A stretch of DNA of 53,788 nucleotides from JBCDCE01 sp039182515 (GTDB taxonomy: Bacteria > Pseudomonadota > Alphaproteobacteria > Rhodobacterales > Rhodobacteraceae): NCBI GenBank assembly GCA_039182515.1, contig JBCDCE010000023.1, forward strand, positions 1 to 53,788, in the 5' to 3' direction. The notes beneath the pieces are model-generated. The model worked only from the letters and a program-made list of their open reading frames with translations, was not told where the DNA came from and did no database searches. Positions within the stretch are counted from its first letter, which is position 1. The number at the start of each line of letters is the position of its first letter. A program made the translations under genes and the position numbers. This document shows positions 50,346 through 53,788 of this stretch, piece by piece.

Positions 50346-51083
50346 CTACAACATGGCCATGCCACCATTGATATGCAACGTGGCCCCCGTGATATAACTC
50401 GCTTCTTGGCTCGCCAAATAGACAGCCGCCGCCGCAATTTCGTCAGGCGTTCCCATGCGCCCTGCTGGCACTTGGCCCAAAATCGTTTCCCTTTGCGCCT
50501 CGTTGAGCTTGTCGGTCATGGCCGTCTCAATAAAGCCGGGCGCAATCGCATTCACAGTGATGCCACGGCTGGCCACCTCATAGGCCAGAGACTTTGACAT
50601 CGCCACCAGCCCTGCCTTGGAGGCTGCGTAATTGGCCTGGCCCGGGTTGCCCGTGGCCCCAACAATAGAGCTCACGTTGATGATGCGTCCCCAACGCGCT
50701 TTCATCATCGGGCGCATCACTGCTTTGCAAAGACGCATGGCCGCCGTAAGGTTCACTTCCAGTACGTCCGACCATTCGTCGTCTGACATCCGCATAAAGA
50801 GATTGTCTTTGGTGATGCCCGCATTGTTGACCAGGATATCAACGCTGCCCATCACCTCAATGGCGCGCTTGGGCAGGCCTGCGACGGCCTCCGCATCCAT
50901 CAATGAGGCTGGCAACACATAAGCCCCCTCGCCCAATTCTGCCGCCAAGTTTTCCAATGGCGCTTCACGGGTCCCTGATAGGCCCACTTTCGCGCCGGCT
51001 TTATGAAGGCCTCTAGCAATATCTGCGCCGATGCCGCCTGAAGCGCCTGTGATAAGCGCGGCTTTTCCGCTGAGATCGAACAT
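50346..51083 (-). CDS. fabG: 3-oxoacyl-ACP reductase FabG
   Basis: A 245-residue NADPH-dependent short-chain dehydrogenase reducing 3-oxoacyl-ACP. The nucleotide loop TGASGGIG is at 12-19, NNAG at 86-89, catalytic Ser in INVSSIVGATG, and Y152/K156 in NYAASKAG. The start MFDLSGKAALITGASGGIG is at 51083; further upstream Mets read through the gap from fabD. It lies 27 bp after fabD. Confidence 0.96.
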   Translation of the reverse strand: MFDLSGKAALITGASGGIGADIARGLHKAGAKVGLSGTREAPLENLAAELGEGAYVLPASLMDAEAVAGLPKRAIEVMGSVDILVNNAGITKDNLFMRMSDDEWSDVLEVNLTAAMRLCKAVMRPMMKARWGRIINVSSIVGATGNPGQANYAASKAGLVAMSKSLAYEVASRGITVNAIAPGFIETAMTDKLNEAQRETILGQVPAGRMGTPDEIAAAAVYLASQEASYITGATLHINGGMAML

Positions 51084-51110
51084 GTCTCGTCCTTTTTGAT
51101 GTATCTGCAA

Positions 51111-52040
51111 TTATGCTTTGAGTGCTGAAATGTCGTCAGGTGTGCCAACTGGGCTGCAAGCCACGTCGCGCGCGATTCTCCGGATCATGCCACTGAGCGC
51201 CTTTCCGGCCCCCACTTCCCAGATTTGATCGACGCCGTTTTCAGCCATATAGCCCACGCTTTCACGCCAGCGCACCCGCCCCGTGACTTGCTCAACAAGC
51301 CGCGAACGGATCTCATCTGCGCTGTCGATGGGGCTGGCCAAGACATTGGCAACCAAAGGCACGCGCGGTGCTGCGATCTCTGTTGTGGCGAGCGCCTCTG
51401 CCATGGCCTCTGCGGCGGGTGCCATCAAGGCGCAGTGAAACGGCGCGCTTACTGGCAGCAAAAGCGCACGTTTCGCGCCTATGTCTTTTGCCAAAGCAAC
51501 CGCACGCTCAACGGCGGCTTTGCAGCCCGACACCACCACTTGAGCCGGATCATTGTCGTTGGCAGCGTTGAGCACGTCATCCATCGCGGCCTCAGCCACC
51601 AGGGCGCTCACATCCTCAAAGCTCAAACCAAGGATCGCCGCCATCGCGCCCTCGCCCACGGGCACTGCACTTTGCATGGCATCCCCGCGAATGCGCAAAA
51701 GCCGAGCTGTGTCGCTCAGGGAAATGGAGCCTGCAGCACAAAGGGCCGAGTATTCTCCTAAAGAATGCCCCGCCACGTGGCTCACACCGTCCCAGGCCAA
51801 GCCTTCTGTTTCAAGCGCGCGCATAGCCGCTAAGGACGTGGCCATCAAAGCTGGTTGGGCATTTGCGGTCATGGTCAGGGTGTCGATATCGCCCTCCCAA
51901 ATTAGCTTGCTCAGCGCTTGACCCAAAGCCTGGTCGACTTCCTCAAACACGGCTTTGGCCGCAGGATAGGCTTCTGCCAAAGCAAGCCCCATTCCAATTG
52001 TTTGGGCCCCTTGCCCGGGAAAGACATATGCTCGGCTCAT
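51111..52040 (-). CDS. fabD: Malonyl-CoA:ACP transacylase FabD
   Basis: A 309-residue enzyme loading malonyl groups on ACP. FPGQGAQ lies at 7-13 and the nucleophile S93 in VAGHSLGEYSAL, with a His in LPVSAPFHCALM. It starts after GCGAGGAGCGCGCC. It is the first gene of the fabD-fabG unit, with a 14-bp tandem repeat about 50 bp upstream of its start. Confidence 0.96.
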   Translation of the reverse strand: MSRAYVFPGQGAQTIGMGLALAEAYPAAKAVFEEVDQALGQALSKLIWEGDIDTLTMTANAQPALMATSLAAMRALETEGLAWDGVSHVAGHSLGEYSALCAAGSISLSDTARLLRIRGDAMQSAVPVGEGAMAAILGLSFEDVSALVAEAAMDDVLNAANDNDPAQVVVSGCKAAVERAVALAKDIGAKRALLLPVSAPFHCALMAPAAEAMAEALATTEIAAPRVPLVANVLASPIDSADEIRSRLVEQVTGRVRWRESVGYMAENGVDQIWEVGAGKALSGMIRRIARDVACSPVGTPDDISALKA

Positions 52041-52090
52041 GGCGCGCTCCTCGCTGTGATATTTTTTTAACTGCCTAGCCTATGCCCTAA

Positions 52091-52146
52091 GGCACTGCAA
52101 TTGGGGCACTGCAATTGGGGCACAGCAAATGGGGCATAGCAATTGG
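52091..52146. repeat. Four tandem copies of a 14-bp unit
   Basis: The units are GGCACTGCAATTGG twice exactly, then GGCACAGCAAATGG and GGCATAGCAATTGG (each two changes or fewer from the first), followed by a broken GGC. The array lies in the 285-bp gap between divergent fabD and the cytochrome b561-YceI gene. No gene is seen in this gap. Confidence 0.9.
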
Positions 52147-52185
52147 GGCTCTTCACGCAGAGCACTATGTTTGGGACGGAGAACG

Positions 52186-52222
52186 AAAAAAAAAGCCGAG
52201 ATCGTGCGCAGGTGCGCGGCTT
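52186..52222 (-). terminator. Minus-strand terminator-like hairpin in the fabD/cytochrome b561 gap
   Basis: On the minus strand AAGCCG (52222-52217) pairs with CGGCTT (52198-52193) around a region holding an inner GCGCA/TGCGC stem, followed by a T-run (A-run 52186-52194 on the plus strand). It would stop antisense transcription entering from the right toward fabD. Confidence 0.5.
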
Positions 52223-52325
52223 CTGTGCAGTGCGATCTAACGGCTAGTGCCATCTCTCACTTTGTGATCAAACAGGATAATCCAACCCGTCTAGGCCCCA
52301 TTTTTAAAAATAAGGAACCCACGAC

Positions 52326-53549
52326 ATGGCTCTGAGAAACACCGCGACGCACTATGGCTCTGTCGCCAAATGGTTCCACTGGACTGTCGCTCTTTTGATC
52401 CTCTCGATGATACCTTTGGGCTCAATCGCAAATGATATGGCCAGCCAAATCAAAGCGGGCAATACGGATGCCGCTTTCGTAGCACGAACCGCGATGCTCT
52501 TTTCCCTTCATAAGACTGTTGGTGTTTTAGTCTTCCTACTCGCCCTCGCGCGCATTCTTTGGGCTCTGACCAACACCAAGCCTTTGTCGCTCAATGGAGA
52601 CAATCTGCTGGAGCATAGCCTTGCAAGCGCTGTGCATTGGTTGCTCTATGGATCGCTGGTGCTGGTGCCTCTGTCAGGTTGGATCCACCATGCCGCGACC
52701 TCGGGCTTCGCGCCCATTTGGCTCCCGATTGGGCAATCCTTGCCCTTGGTTCCGCAATCCGAAAGCGTGGCCGCGTTTTTCGGCGGGCTGCACATCGTCT
52801 TGGTCCGCGTCATGGTCTTGTCGATCCTGCTGCACTTTGCCGGGGCGGCCAAACACTTGATCATCGACCGGGACAAAACCCTGGCTCGTATGCTGCCTGG
52901 CATACCGGACATCCAAGCAATACCTGAGCAAATCAAAACCCGTCTACCTGGGATCTTTGCAGTCGCAACTTGGGCCGTAGCTTTGGTTTTGGGGGGCGTT
53001 TTTGGTATGTATGGCAAGCACGACCAAGCAACCGCCGCCACCGCGACGCTAGAGGCTGTTGCGTCTGAATGGAGCGTTGAGACAGGCTCCATCGGTATTT
53101 CCGTTGTTCAGTTCGGCAGCACGGTTGAGGGCGGTTTCGCCGATTGGACATCGCAAATCAGCTTCGATCCAGCCCCGGGCGCAGGCACCAAAGGGCGAGT
53201 GGAGACAACGATCAATATCGCGTCGCTGTCACTCGGCTCAGTCGCGGGCCAGGCTATGGGACCAGATTTCTTCGCAACCGATCAATTCCCAACCGCCACC
53301 TATTCTGGCGACATCACCTTGGATGAGAACGGTACGTACTCAAGCTCAGGGACGCTGAGCATGAAGGGTACCGAGCTGCCACTCAGCTTTCCGTTTGAGC
53401 TCAACCTCGTGGACAACACAGCTGAAATGAGTGCCCAATTTGATCTCATGCGGCTCGATTACGGGATTGGGCAAAGCATGGCAGACGAAAGCTCACTGGG
53501 CTTTCCGGTAACCGTTACGCTCAATCTTACGGCAAGCCGCGCGCCTTAA
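52326..53549 (+). CDS. Cytochrome b561-YceI fusion protein
   Basis: A 407-residue fusion. Residues 1-190 form a cytochrome b561-like four-helix domain (helices about 15-32, 55-80, 101-120, 155-175) with candidate heme histidines H18, H62, H104, H170 and H177. A fifth helix at about 210-228 leads to the periplasm. Residues 245-405 are a YceI lipocalin-like domain (SEWSVETGSIGISVVQFGSTVEGGFADWTSQISFDP.., ATYSGDITLDENGTYSSSGTLSMKGTELPLSFPFEL). YceI proteins bind isoprenoid quinones or similar lipids, so the fusion may link quinone capture to heme redox (inference). Both families are separate but often adjacent elsewhere. Confidence 0.88.
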   Translation: MALRNTATHYGSVAKWFHWTVALLILSMIPLGSIANDMASQIKAGNTDAAFVARTAMLFSLHKTVGVLVFLLALARILWALTNTKPLSLNGDNLLEHSLASAVHWLLYGSLVLVPLSGWIHHAATSGFAPIWLPIGQSLPLVPQSESVAAFFGGLHIVLVRVMVLSILLHFAGAAKHLIIDRDKTLARMLPGIPDIQAIPEQIKTRLPGIFAVATWAVALVLGGVFGMYGKHDQATAATATLEAVASEWSVETGSIGISVVQFGSTVEGGFADWTSQISFDPAPGAGTKGRVETTINIASLSLGSVAGQAMGPDFFATDQFPTATYSGDITLDENGTYSSSGTLSMKGTELPLSFPFELNLVDNTAEMSAQFDLMRLDYGIGQSMADESSLGFPVTVTLNLTASRAP

Positions 53550-53588
53550 GCTCTAGTCGTAGCCCGGCTGCTCGCAGGAGGCGAAGCC

Positions 53589-53654
53589 GACCAGCCCCCG
53601 ACCGCCCCCCTGGGCGGGGGCTTTCAGCCCGACGCCCGCGGTCGGGCACTGGTC
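53589..53654. repeat. Branched GC-rich palindromic element
   Basis: The outer 16-bp arms (53589-53604 and 53639-53654) pair with two mismatches. Inside, further stems form: CCGCCC with GGGCGG around CCCT, and GCCCGAC with GTCGGGC. It follows the cytochrome b561-YceI stop by 39 bp. The minus strand is an open frame through the element to a TAG at 53553-53555. The layout resembles intergenic REP-like elements and may also terminate transcription. Confidence 0.65.
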
Positions 53655-53696
53655 TTTGTTCCTCGAAAAGACGTGGCAGCTTAAATCGACGCGGCT

Positions 53697-53788
53697 TTAG
53701 TCATAACCCAACTGCTCGCGCAGAAAGGCCAAGGCACCCTGCAGACCATCAGGGGCACTGCCGTGGCCTGTCGCGTGCGGCGCCGGGG
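53697..53788 (-). CDS. C-terminal end of a probable alpha/beta hydrolase (partial)
   Basis: The minus strand entering from the right edge reads PAPHATGHGSAPDGLQGALAFLREQLGYD then TAA. The GHG..PDGL..AL.FLRE pattern matches the C-terminus of phospholipase/carboxylesterase-type alpha/beta hydrolases, where the His of GHG is the catalytic histidine. Only 30 residues are visible, so the family call is tentative. The gene body lies right of the window. Confidence 0.6.
   Translation of the reverse strand, partial: PAPHATGHGSAPDGLQGALAFLREQLGYD

Noticed and set aside
1..53788. CRISPR arrays, tRNA or rRNA genes, insertion sequences
   Set aside because: I looked for regularly spaced repeats, T-loop-like GGTTCGAATCC patterns and transposase motifs and saw none; a covariance-model or IS search could still find something missed.

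Overview
This window looks like chromosomal DNA from a Rhodobacteraceae (roseobacter-group) alphaproteobacterium. The main support is a complete 17-gene gene transfer agent (GTA) cluster of the Rhodobacter capsulatus type. Other supporting traits are a pyruvate dehydrogenase E1-beta subunit with its own lipoyl domain, a DUF4167 protein, a VPLPA-type C-terminal sorting signal and a Fur-family regulator without structural zinc cysteines. The assignment rests on gene content and order; no rRNA or tRNA gene was seen. No intergenic gap exceeds 300 bp: the longest are about 285 bp (52041-52325), 283 bp (28531-28813) and 260 bp (23211-23470), and each carries a repeat described below.

Layout. 1-5591 (+): outer-membrane biogenesis and housekeeping run, lptG (partial)-lptD-surA-pdxA-rsmA. 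5596-10170 (mostly -): DUF4167 protein, prmC-prfA, a small secreted Cys-rich protein (+), a DUF1499 protein and an M20 amidohydrolase. 10218-12435 (+): a tightly packed mazG-nucleoside hydrolase-acetyltransferase run. 12442-16116 (+): selO, a CPA1 sodium/proton antiporter and a DUF533 protein, closed by a good terminator. 16255-19420 (+): Fur-family regulator, EamA exporter, enolase, DUF985 cupin. 19436-21849: divergent anmK and tyrS. 21894-25720 (-): acidic VPLPA-CTERM protein, DUF3179 protein and two cyclophilins. 25875-32521 (+): pgk, class I fba, ftsB-like, then pdhA-pdhB-pdhC.

32527-47163 (-): cysE followed, in the upstream direction, by the whole GTA cluster from orfg15 back to orfg1. 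It encodes packaging (TerS, TerL), head (portal, head protein, protease, capsid), connector (gp6-gp8), tail tube and tape measure, and baseplate with peptidase and the large megatron protein. 47371-52040 (-): fabD-fabG-acpP-fabF-mltG, with strong terminators after acpP and after mltG; the latter lies only 46 bp before GTA orfg1. 52326-53788: a cytochrome b561-YceI fusion (+), a structured palindromic element, and the 3' end of a probable alpha/beta hydrolase (-).

Cooperation. The enolase, pgk, fba and pdh genes form a lower-glycolysis/pyruvate group, and eno and pdhA share a 9-bp motif upstream. The fab genes make fatty acids. LptD, LptG and SurA build the outer membrane, and MltG and AnmK act on peptidoglycan. 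I did not find a clearly undescribed multi-gene system. The most notable non-gene signals are a potential pseudoknot leader between eno and the cupin, a 27-bp dispersed repeat, a 14-bp tandem repeat next to fabD, and a branched palindrome with a duplicated coding tail at the right edge.
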